From positions 2,669 to 17,814 of the forward strand of contig DOWV01000169.1 in NCBI GenBank assembly GCA_003519375.1: a stretch of 15,146 bases of DNA, read 5' to 3'. The notes below the pieces were generated by a model, which saw only the letters and a program-made list of their open reading frames with translations, ran no database searches and was not told where the DNA came from. The translations under genes were made by a program, and so were the position numbers. The stretch is from Bacteroidota bacterium. Its GTDB lineage: Bacteria; Bacteroidota; Ignavibacteria; UBA10030. This document shows, one piece after another, positions 1-5,774 of the stretch. Position 1 is the first letter of the stretch. Each line of letters opens with the position of its first letter.

Positions 1-1013
1 TCGAGCTCCTTGTACAATTTCGGCATTGTCTCGTGCAACGTCGGCAGCGTGCGACTTTGATCGTTCTTGGAATACTCGTTGATTGGTCCGGGCGTCCGTA
101 TGCCGGCGACAACATCTTCACCCTGGGCGTTGACCAGATATTCACCGTAGAACTGATTCTCGCCGTTGCCGGGATTGCGGCTGAATGCGACACCCGTGGC
201 GCAATCATCGCCCATGTTGCCGAACACCATCGTCTGGACCGTTACCGCAGTACCCCACTCATCGGGAATACGCTCGATACGGCGGTACTCGAAGGCGCGC
301 TTGCCGTTCCAGCTGGCGAACACTGCGCCCACCCCGCCCCAGAGCTGCTCGTACGGATCATCCGGAAACGGCTTGCCGAGCGTCGCTTTGATTTTCTCTT
401 TGAACTCTGCGACGAGCATCTTGAGATCGTCGACAGTGAGCTCGGTATCAGTCTTGTATCCTTTGCTGTGTTTCACTTCTTCCAGACGTTCATCGAGAAT
501 CTTACGGATTCCTTTGCCATCCTTGACTTCGATGCCGGCGGCCTTCTCCATGACGACATCGGAATACATCATGATGAGCCGGCGATACGCGTCGTAGGCA
601 AACCGTTCGTTCTTCGTAAGTGCGATCATACCGCTGAGGGTCTTTTCGCTCAGTCCGACGTTCAGAACGGTCTCCATCATCCCCGGCATGGACTTCCGTG
701 CACCTGAACGGACAGAAACCAGAAGCGGGTTCTTCGGGTCGCCGAACTTCTTGCCCATCAACTTCTCAATTTTTTTGAGCGCGCCTTCAACTTGCGCTTT
801 CAGCTCCCGCGGGTATTTGCGCTTGTTCGCAAGGTAGTCTATGCAGACTTCCGTCGAAATCGTGAAGCCCGGCGGCACCGGGAGACGGAGCCGCGGATGT
901 CCTGCCATCTCCGCGAGGTTGGCGCCCTTCCCGCCAAGCAGTTCCTTCATTGACTCATTTCCATCGGCTTTGCCGCCGCCGAAGAAATAAACGTATTTGG
1001 GACTTTTCGCCAT
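1..1013 (-). CDS. ppdK: Pyruvate, phosphate dikinase, N-terminal part (cut by window edge)
   Basis: Catalyses reversible interconversion of pyruvate, ATP and phosphate with PEP, AMP and pyrophosphate in the cytoplasm. The minus strand reads open from an ATG at 1013 to the left edge, giving 337 residues of a protein that is usually near 900, so only the nucleotide-binding (ATP-grasp) region is present. Hallmarks translated by hand: VYFFGGGKADGNESMK near the N-terminus, GGKGANLAEM, VPPGFTI, then VSVRSGARKSMPGMMETVL, and later GTAVTVQTMVFGNMGDDCATG followed by AFSRNP and NAQGEDVVAGIRTP. These match PPDK rather than PEP synthase. The ATG is preceded by a purine-rich GAGAAAGAGAG stretch. It lies 30 bases after the upstream hydrolase gene and is probably co-transcribed with it. 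The phosphohistidine and PEP-binding domains lie outside the window. Confidence 0.96.
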   Translation of the reverse strand, partial: MAKSPKYVYFFGGGKADGNESMKELLGGKGANLAEMAGHPRLRLPVPPGFTISTEVCIDYLANKRKYPRELKAQVEGALKKIEKLMGKKFGDPKNPLLVSVRSGARKSMPGMMETVLNVGLSEKTLSGMIALTKNERFAYDAYRRLIMMYSDVVMEKAAGIEVKDGKGIRKILDERLEEVKHSKGYKTDTELTVDDLKMLVAEFKEKIKATLGKPFPDDPYEQLWGGVGAVFASWNGKRAFEYRRIERIPDEWGTAVTVQTMVFGNMGDDCATGVAFSRNPGNGENQFYGEYLVNAQGEDVVAGIRTPGPINEYSKNDQSRTLPTLHETMPKLYKEL

Positions 1014-1043
1014 AATGGTGTTCTCTCTTTCTCGTGCTCTGAC

Positions 1044-1775
1044 TTATCGTTCCATGAAATAGTGTTCCGTTGTCGATGATTTAGCTTTGTATCTGTGCAT
1101 TTCCTTGATAAACCGTTCGGCCAGCGGCTTCGATGCAGCAACGGAAGCCTCTCCCGACAATCGCTCCGGGTGCCACTGAATGAGGAGGAGAAACGGTGTC
1201 CGGTCCTTCAGCATCCATTCAGCCCCTTCGACGACGCCATCCGCTGACAGAGCGTTTGCCATCAGGCCTCTCCCGAGGTCTTTGACGGCCTGGTGGTGCG
1301 ATGAGTTCACTCCGATGACAGATTCGCCCGTAATTTCACGGAGAAGCGATTCCGGCCCGACATGGAGCTCATGAACGACCTCGTGCATCCCCGGTCGAGA
1401 GTGGTCGTCATAACCGGCCGAGGGCAGATCGAGAATGAGCGTGCCGCCCAGATACACATTCATGACCTGCATTCCGCGGCAGATGCCGAGAATCGGCAGG
1501 TTCCGGTCGAGCGCCCGCTCGATGACATAGAATTCAAATTCGTCTCTCGACGCATTGACATCCCTGGACTTCGATAGCGGATCTGTGATCCCAAAGTATT
1601 TCGAATCGACATCACCGCCACCCGTCAGCAGCAAGCCGTCGATGAGGTCCACGGCTTCCGCATTCTGCGGAACGTGAGAGAGTACGCTGAATTCCAGCGA
1701 AGAATCGCACCGCTTGAGCCACTCGGTATAATTCGCAAGATTCGGTTTCAGTGTATCAGTAATTCCGATTCGCAA
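1044..1775 (-). CDS. Gamma-glutamyl-gamma-aminobutyrate hydrolase family protein (peptidase C26, class I glutamine amidotransferase fold)
   Basis: A cytoplasmic hydrolase of the PuuD/C26 family, whose members cleave gamma-glutamyl amide bonds. The substrate here is unknown. With a TTG start at 1775 the protein has 243 residues, usual for the family. Visible motifs: TGGGDVDSKYFG near residues 51-62, the nucleophile elbow GICRGMQ with Cys99, NSSHHQAVKDLG, and WHPE with His202 and Glu204, which completes a Cys-His-Glu triad. I chose the TTG because GAAGGA lies 6 bases upstream and because MRIGITDT begins directly with the first strand of the fold. An in-frame ATG at 1847 would add 24 residues, but it sits inside an intergenic repeat. 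No polyamine-pathway genes are nearby to support a putrescine role. ppdK follows after 30 bases. Confidence 0.9.
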   Translation of the reverse strand: MRIGITDTLKPNLANYTEWLKRCDSSLEFSVLSHVPQNAEAVDLIDGLLLTGGGDVDSKYFGITDPLSKSRDVNASRDEFEFYVIERALDRNLPILGICRGMQVMNVYLGGTLILDLPSAGYDDHSRPGMHEVVHELHVGPESLLREITGESVIGVNSSHHQAVKDLGRGLMANALSADGVVEGAEWMLKDRTPFLLLIQWHPERLSGEASVAASKPLAERFIKEMHRYKAKSSTTEHYFMER

Positions 1776-1781
1776 GAGTAA

Positions 1782-1787
1782 TCCTTC
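1782..1787 (-). promoter_or_regulatory. Shine-Dalgarno site deciding the TTG start of the C26 hydrolase
   Basis: On the minus strand GAAGGA precedes a TTG (1775-1773) with 6 bases between them, an ideal spacing. The competing upstream ATG at 1847 has no comparable site and lies in the left arm of the repeat at 1843-1917. Confidence 0.6.
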
Positions 1788-1842
1788 ATTGGGAAGTAGC
1801 GAGAAATAAATATCTAAAAACAGCGTCGAAAGGATGAGTTCC

Positions 1843-1917
1843 GCCACTAAGACACAAAGACACCAAGGAGGTGAATTGGTGTTTTTCCGATTTCAAAAAA
1901 CTTCGTGACTTTGTGGC
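1843..1917. repeat. Intergenic imperfect inverted repeat, CACCAAGACACAAAG family
   Basis: The left arm (1843-1867) reads GCCACTAAGACACAAAGACA followed by CCAAG. The right arm (1901-1917) reads CTTCGTGACTTTGTGGC, whose reverse complement GCCACAAAGTCACGAAG matches the left arm imperfectly. About 33 bases separate the arms. The element fills the space between lpxK (stop at 1937) and the C26 hydrolase. In the minus-strand transcript it could fold into an imperfect hairpin, but there is no clean GC stem plus U tract, so terminator function is not shown. A related element lies at 4916-4960. From memory, such sequences are dispersed in many Bacteroidota/Ignavibacteriota-like genomes. That point is inference here. 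Confidence 0.7.
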
Positions 1918-1936
1918 AATTCTTTTCGACATAGGC

Positions 1937-2989
1937 CTAGATCCGGTCCAGCACGTCGTTCAGAACTGATTCACCATCGATGATCTGTTGTTCGATCTCG
2001 ATATAGAATGAAGGGGTCCTTTCCAGAAACAGCTTTCGTTCTCCCCCGGCCGAGGAGAGTCTGACAACATCTTTCTCGGTCGTCAACAGATAGTCTGCTG
2101 TATGTGCCTTGAGTGAATCTTCAATCGCCTGAAGCTCTGATACTTCAAAGTGGTGGTGATCAGGGAACACCGTGTGCGACTTCAGCTCCACGCCGAGAGC
2201 CGAGAGCGTGCGCTCGAAAGACGCCGGATCGCCGATCCCCGAGAATGCCATCGCCGTCTTTCCCCTCAATCCTGCCAGATCCACGCTGAACCCTGTTGTC
2301 GCCCGCCGCACCGCCGAGATTTTCGTAGTCAATCCGATGACCGGTTTCTTTGTCCATCCAGCGAGGGCTTGTTTCGCCGCCTGGAAGTGTTCCATGCTCT
2401 CACAACGAGAGACAGCCACCAGTGTTGCCCGCTCGAGCGAATCGAGCGGTTCACGCCGGTTCCCGGCAGGGAGCATCCAACCTGCGTCCGCGACCCGGTC
2501 GGCAGGGACAATGACAATGTCGATGTCCCGACGGAGATAACGATGCTGAAATCCATCGTCGAGCACGATCACGTCGGCTCCGAGTTTTGACACTGCATAC
2601 TGCGCCCCGCGAGACCGCACCTCATCCACGACCACACGCACACCGCTCAATTTGGCAGCCATCTGCGCGGGTTCGTCTCCTGATGCCGGGGCTTCGGCGC
2701 AGATGACGGAACCATTGCTCACCACGACCATTCCGCTTGTTGATCTCCGGTAACCGCGGCTAACGATGGCGACCTTCCGACCTCTGAGTGTCAGTCGTCG
2801 GGCGAGGAACTCCACGAAGGGAGTTTTCCCTGCACCTCCTGCGTCGAGATTTCCAACGGAGATGACCGGCACACTGAGCCGAGTGGACCTCAGGAGACCT
2901 TTATCAAAGAACCAGTTACGGGCAAAAACACCCGCCGCGTAAAACGGAACCAAAGGTACCAAATACGGGCGCACGACGGTCACGCTCAC
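1937..2989 (-). CDS. lpxK: Tetraacyldisaccharide 4'-kinase (lipid A biosynthesis)
   Basis: Phosphorylates the 4' position of the tetraacyldisaccharide 1-phosphate made by LpxB, forming lipid IVA. It acts at the cytoplasmic face of the inner membrane. The protein has 350 residues (family about 310-350). A hydrophobic N-terminal segment (residues 8-23) suits membrane association. The P-loop GNLDAGGAGKTPF lies at 46-58, SRGY at 77-80, GDEP at 104-107 and the family hallmark VLDDGFQHRYLRRD at 142-155, with the acidic pair Asp144/Asp145. Further on are FPDHHHFE and TTEKDVVRL, both typical of LpxK. It starts with GTG, sharing the four bases GTGA with the stop codon of lpxB, so translation is probably coupled. 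The stop is TAG at 1937-1939. Confidence 0.96.
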   Translation of the reverse strand: MSVTVVRPYLVPLVPFYAAGVFARNWFFDKGLLRSTRLSVPVISVGNLDAGGAGKTPFVEFLARRLTLRGRKVAIVSRGYRRSTSGMVVVSNGSVICAEAPASGDEPAQMAAKLSGVRVVVDEVRSRGAQYAVSKLGADVIVLDDGFQHRYLRRDIDIVIVPADRVADAGWMLPAGNRREPLDSLERATLVAVSRCESMEHFQAAKQALAGWTKKPVIGLTTKISAVRRATTGFSVDLAGLRGKTAMAFSGIGDPASFERTLSALGVELKSHTVFPDHHHFEVSELQAIEDSLKAHTADYLLTTEKDVVRLSSAGGERKLFLERTPSFYIEIEQQIIDGESVLNDVLDRI

Positions 2990-4107
2990 CCCATCTGAAG
3001 AATTCTTTGGGCAACTCTGCCCGACGCACCCTTCTCGCCGAGCTTGCCTCTGACGACCTGCAATTGTTCCCGCGTATCAGCGAGGAGTTGTTCGTCCCCG
3101 AGATATCTCAGCGCTTCACGCGCGAGATTCGAGGCTGTCGCCCGGTGCTGGATGAATTCCGGGACGACTTCTTTTCCGGCGACGATATTCACGAGACCGA
3201 TGTTCTTCACCCGAATCAGGAGACGGCCGAGCAAGTACGTCACCCAAGAAGTCTTGTACACAACGCACATCGGCGTGCCAAACAACCCCGTCTCGAGCGT
3301 CGCGGTCCCTGACGTCACCATCGCGAAATCTGCGTTCCGCATCACATCATAGGCTGCATCGCGGATTACCCGAATTCCTTCGAGGCTGTAGAATGTGCGA
3401 AGGTGGTCCTCGCGCAGCGTCGGAGCAAGCGCCAGAACGATCTCGACTCCGGCTTCGGCCGCCACAGTCCGGGCGGCCCGGAGCATCTCCGGAAGGATCA
3501 TCTCAATTTCCTGCCGCCGGCTTCCCGGGAGGAGTGCAAGGATTTTCTTTCCTGCATCCAGACTGTATCGCCTGCAAAAGGCTGTGCGATCGAGATCGGA
3601 TTTCAGCACTTCAAGAAGCGGGTGGCCGACAAATTCCACCGCGACGCCTTCCTTCCGATACAGTTCTTCTTCGAACGGAAAGATGACAAGCATACGATCG
3701 ACAACCCCGCGCATCTCCTTCACCCTTGACCGGTGCCAGGCCCACACCTGCGGACTGATGTAATAAACGACTTTCACGCCGCTTCGTTTCGCGGTTTTTG
3801 CGAACCGAAGATTAAATCCAGGATAATCGATAAGCAACACGACATCGGGCCTTCGGTGCCGCAGCAGGGCTTCCAGCGTCCGTTTCATCGAATTGATAAC
3901 GGGGAGGTGCTTGATAACCTCCACGAAGCCCATAAAACCGAGCTCGTTGACGTGGTACACCAGCTGCATTCCCTCGCTCTTCATCCGGTCGCCGCCAACG
4001 CCGAATATCTCAATTGCCGGATTTGCCCGTTTGAGCTCGCGGACCACACCCGAGCCGTGCAAGTCCCCCGACGCCTCCCCGGCGATAATCATGACCCGCT
4101 GAACCAT
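2986..4107 (-). CDS. lpxB: Lipid-A-disaccharide synthase
   Basis: A GT19 glycosyltransferase that joins UDP-2,3-diacylglucosamine to lipid X to form the disaccharide that LpxK then phosphorylates. It is a peripheral inner-membrane enzyme. The 373-residue length is normal. Motifs in order: AGEASGDLHG (9-18), VGGDRM (37-42), ELGFMGFVEV (55-64), DYPGFNLRFAK (94-104), YYISPQVWAWHRSR (115-128), FPFEEELY (143-150), FVGHPLLE (159-166), LLPGSRRQEIE (192-202) and SGTATLETG (266-274), then NIVAGKEVVPEFIQ (307-320). The ATG at 4107 has GGAGAT five bases upstream, overlapping the end of the preceding methyltransferase gene, whose stop is only 3 bases away. lpxK overlaps its 3' end by 4 bases, so the two consecutive enzymes are made from one message. 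Confidence 0.97.
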   Translation of the reverse strand: MVQRVMIIAGEASGDLHGSGVVRELKRANPAIEIFGVGGDRMKSEGMQLVYHVNELGFMGFVEVIKHLPVINSMKRTLEALLRHRRPDVVLLIDYPGFNLRFAKTAKRSGVKVVYYISPQVWAWHRSRVKEMRGVVDRMLVIFPFEEELYRKEGVAVEFVGHPLLEVLKSDLDRTAFCRRYSLDAGKKILALLPGSRRQEIEMILPEMLRAARTVAAEAGVEIVLALAPTLREDHLRTFYSLEGIRVIRDAAYDVMRNADFAMVTSGTATLETGLFGTPMCVVYKTSWVTYLLGRLLIRVKNIGLVNIVAGKEVVPEFIQHRATASNLAREALRYLGDEQLLADTREQLQVVRGKLGEKGASGRVAQRILQMG

Positions 4108-4110
4108 GAA

Positions 4111-4737
4111 CTATCTCCAATACCAGATCGCGAGGAGAAGAACCATCACGATGAGGATCGCCTGAAAGGTCCTCCTTTCGGATCGAAACGCTTCACTCCA
4201 ATTCGCTTTCTGATGTTCCTGCGCCGGGTGACGATTGGGGGCGATTCGCGGGAAAAACCTGGGTACGTCCTTCTTGAATTGGAGGTACACGTCGCCGAAT
4301 TCCTTCTCGAGGAACTCTTCCTCAAGGGAAACAATCATCCAATACTGAACAGTGAAGTACGCGAACGCCACCAGCACGAGCCACGGCGAAAGCGCGTTCG
4401 CCATGATCCCCACGCCGCAATACATCATGATGTTGCCGATATAGAGCGGATTTCTCGTGTATGCGTAGGGCCCGGCGACGACCACTTCCGGTGCTCCAAC
4501 GCTTCCCGTGACACGGGTCAGGCTTCCCGCGTACGCCACACCCCAGAATCGCATTGTCTCACCAAGAAAGGCGAGCAACGCTCCGGCTGCCATCGTCACT
4601 TCCGATGGCCTGGCAAACAAAACCATCGCAAGCAGAAACGGGATGGGAGTATAGCTCCGATAACGAAACAACGACTCGCGCAAATCAGCCAACCTCTTTG
4701 TCTCCGAAAACACTTTCTTTGATAGAACCTGTCTCAA
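4111..4737 (-). CDS. Isoprenylcysteine carboxyl methyltransferase (ICMT)-like membrane protein
   Basis: An integral membrane protein of the ICMT/phospholipid-methyltransferase superfamily. Evidence is the motif GPYAYTRNPLYIGN at residues 89-102, where bacterial members carry the conserved RNPxY/G pattern, and EEEFLEKEFGDVYLQFKKDVPRFFP at about 139-163, which matches the family's C-terminal E-E-x-L...YxxYxxxVxRFxP signature. Hydrophobic segments lie near 31-42, 48-70, 100-137 and 192-207. The substrate is unknown, and bacteria generally lack prenylated CaaX proteins. The gene lies 3 bases before lpxB, suggesting a lipid or envelope role, but that is inference. The outermost start is TTG at 4737 with no clear ribosome-binding site. 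TTG at 4683 (residue 19), 8 bases after AAAGAGG, is a reasonable alternative, and the N-terminus is therefore uncertain. Confidence 0.8.
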   Translation of the reverse strand: MRQVLSKKVFSETKRLADLRESLFRYRSYTPIPFLLAMVLFARPSEVTMAAGALLAFLGETMRFWGVAYAGSLTRVTGSVGAPEVVVAGPYAYTRNPLYIGNIMMYCGVGIMANALSPWLVLVAFAYFTVQYWMIVSLEEEFLEKEFGDVYLQFKKDVPRFFPRIAPNRHPAQEHQKANWSEAFRSERRTFQAILIVMVLLLAIWYWR

Positions 4738-4771
4738 AGTAAAAGTAGAAGAAGAGAATCACGCCAGGTCG

Positions 4772-4910
4772 CCCCGACCGATCCTTCGATCCTTCGAGTC
4801 CCATCAGGATCGAATCCCGAGCGACTTTTCTTCATTTGGAACGAAGAGTCGAGGGATTCGACTCCCCCGCGAGTCGCTCCGCTCGCTCGGCGTCGCTCAG
4901 GATGTCGGGG
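4772..4910. repeat. MITE- or REP-like element with 7-base inverted termini and internal hairpin
   Basis: The ends are CCCCGAC (4772-4778) and GTCGGGG (4904-4910), exact reverse complements. Inside, CGAATCCC (4811-4818) and GGGATTCG (4853-4860) pair, and the stem continues imperfectly through GACTTTTC opposite GAAGAGTC, giving a hairpin of roughly 16 pairs. The flanks contain repeated GATCCTTCGA and GAGCGA/AGCGAC modules of the kind that recur between genes in Bacteroidota-like genomes. No transposase is present, and no clear target-site duplication was seen. Confidence 0.6.
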
Positions 4911-4915
4911 TAAAC

Positions 4916-4960
4916 AAAGACGCCAAGAATGTGATTGTTTTTTCCCTTTGCGGCTTGGCG
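4916..4960. repeat. CGCCAAG inverted repeat, related to the element at 1843-1917
   Basis: The left arm AAAGACGCCAAG (4916-4927) faces the right arm CTTTGCGGCTTGGCG (4946-4960). The core CGCCAAG/CTTGGCG pairs exactly. The alternation of AAAG and CCAAG modules is the same as in the repeat at 1843-1917, with CGC replacing CAC, so the two appear to be members of one dispersed family. Confidence 0.6.
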
Positions 4961-4981
4961 CCTGCCTGCCGGCAGGCAGGC
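4960..4981. repeat. Perfect 22-base palindrome
   Basis: The half-site GCCTGCCTGCC (4960-4970) is followed directly by its exact reverse complement (4971-4981) with no spacer. It abuts the CGCCAAG repeat on its left, sharing one base. With no loop, it could extrude as a cruciform or bind a symmetric dimer, but it is a poor simple RNA hairpin. Confidence 0.85.
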
Positions 4982-4989
4982 CTTTGCCT

Positions 4990-5023
4990 GCCCGCCTCAG
5001 AGAATACCAAAGGTCAGGCGGGC
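4990..5023 (-). terminator. GC stem-loop downstream of the HAD phosphatase gene (possible terminator, no U tract)
   Basis: GCCCGCCT (4990-4997) and AGGCGGGC (5016-5023) are exact reverse complements, with an 18-base loop. On the minus strand the stem begins about 23 bases after the stop codon of the HAD gene, where a terminator is expected. No run of T follows on that strand, so intrinsic termination is doubtful and the structure may simply belong to the repeat cluster. CCTTTG (4981-4986) and CAAAGG (5008-5013) form a competing pairing. Confidence 0.3.
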
Positions 5024-5045
5024 GTGCGGGTTTTTGAGATAGCTT

Positions 5046-5762
5046 CTAACCCTGCGCAAAGACTTCCCGCCTCGCCATTTCCGCTTCCCGACGCTTCCTG
5101 ATCCGTTTTCGCTTTAGAAGGAGCTCCAGCCGGCTCATCACATCGGTGAAATCACGAAACTCGTGGTACGTCACATTCTGATCCTGGCAGTATCGGATCA
5201 GACTCCCCTTTGCGAAGACGATGTCGGCAAACCGGACAGGACAACGGTCGGAGATCCCGTCTCCGATGTACACAATGATATCGTCGTCTCCGGAAAGTGT
5301 CAGGAGATGGTTCCGCTTGCAGTTGCCGCAGAGAGGACACTCGGCGTCGGTGTAAGGGAACGACGGAACCATTTTCGTCACTCCCCCCTGCTGTACGAAT
5401 TCAAGGTGGTTCGAATAGAACGGCAGCCCTTGATGACCGTGCTTCTTCAGAAGGCGCTCGACATAGAAGTCAAGTCCGTCACTCAGGACAACGAGCGGAA
5501 TATTCCGGTGCCTGCAGAACTCGACAAACGCTCCAAAGGAGGGGTCGAGGGAAAACTGGTGAACGAACGATTCCAGTTCTTTCGCCGTGACGCTCGGGAC
5601 CGCAGCGCATTCCTGCGTCAGGCATTCACGGGCCGTCATCGTACCATTCAGGTAGTGCTTCACGATCTCGAGGGCCTTCGGTCCGACATACTTCTGAAAC
5701 AGCTTGTTACCGATATCGTGAACCGCGATGGTCCCGTCGAAATCACTATAAATGCGCATCAT
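5046..5762 (-). CDS. HAD-IB family phosphatase, MtnX-like
   Basis: A cytoplasmic haloacid-dehalogenase phosphatase resembling MtnX (methionine salvage) and phosphoserine phosphatases. It has 238 residues. Motif I SDFDGTI (6-12) gives nucleophile Asp7 and acid/base Asp9. Motif II is VLSDG (92-96) with Ser94. Motif IV is YIGDGISD (165-172) with Asp168 and Asp172. Before motif IV is CPLCGNCK (142-149), a Cys cluster seen in MtnX-like proteins, whose Lys149 could be the motif III lysine. The C-terminus (217-233) is strongly basic (RKRIRKRR). The start is ATGATG at 5762/5759. The gene begins 12 bases after the smc stop and is likely co-transcribed with it. No other methionine-salvage gene is visible, so the substrate is left open. 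Confidence 0.85.
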   Translation of the reverse strand: MMRIYSDFDGTIAVHDIGNKLFQKYVGPKALEIVKHYLNGTMTARECLTQECAAVPSVTAKELESFVHQFSLDPSFGAFVEFCRHRNIPLVVLSDGLDFYVERLLKKHGHQGLPFYSNHLEFVQQGGVTKMVPSFPYTDAECPLCGNCKRNHLLTLSGDDDIIVYIGDGISDRCPVRFADIVFAKGSLIRYCQDQNVTYHEFRDFTDVMSRLELLLKRKRIRKRREAEMARREVFAQG

Positions 5763-5774
5763 CCGCCGTCGGCC

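Larger units (their letters stand above)
4738..5045. other. Gene-free gap of 308 bases filled with palindromic repeats
   Basis: No credible coding sequence on either strand. It contains a 139-base element with inverted termini (4772-4910), a CGCCAAG-type inverted repeat (4916-4960), a perfect 22-base palindrome (4960-4981) and an 8-base GC stem-loop (4990-5023), placed end to end. It separates the smc/HAD group from the lipid A group. The promoter of the methyltransferase-lpxB-lpxK group should lie here or just downstream, but I could not identify one. Confidence 0.8.

Noticed and set aside
33..707. Open frame of 224 codons on the plus strand at the left edge
   Set aside because: It is antisense to ppdK, which shows unmistakable PPDK motifs on the minus strand.
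1776..1847. ATG start at 1847 for the C26 hydrolase
   Set aside because: It lies in the arm of an intergenic repeat and lacks a ribosome-binding site. The TTG at 1775 has GAAGGA at 6 bases.
3733..4722. 329-codon plus-strand open frame
   Set aside because: It is antisense to the 3' boundary of the methyltransferase gene and to lpxB. There is no domain signature, and the minus-strand genes are clear.
1937..4737. Idea that the methyltransferase-lpxB-lpxK group is a new biosynthetic system
   Set aside because: lpxB and lpxK are ordinary lipid A enzymes. Only the linked methyltransferase is unassigned, which does not by itself amount to a new system.
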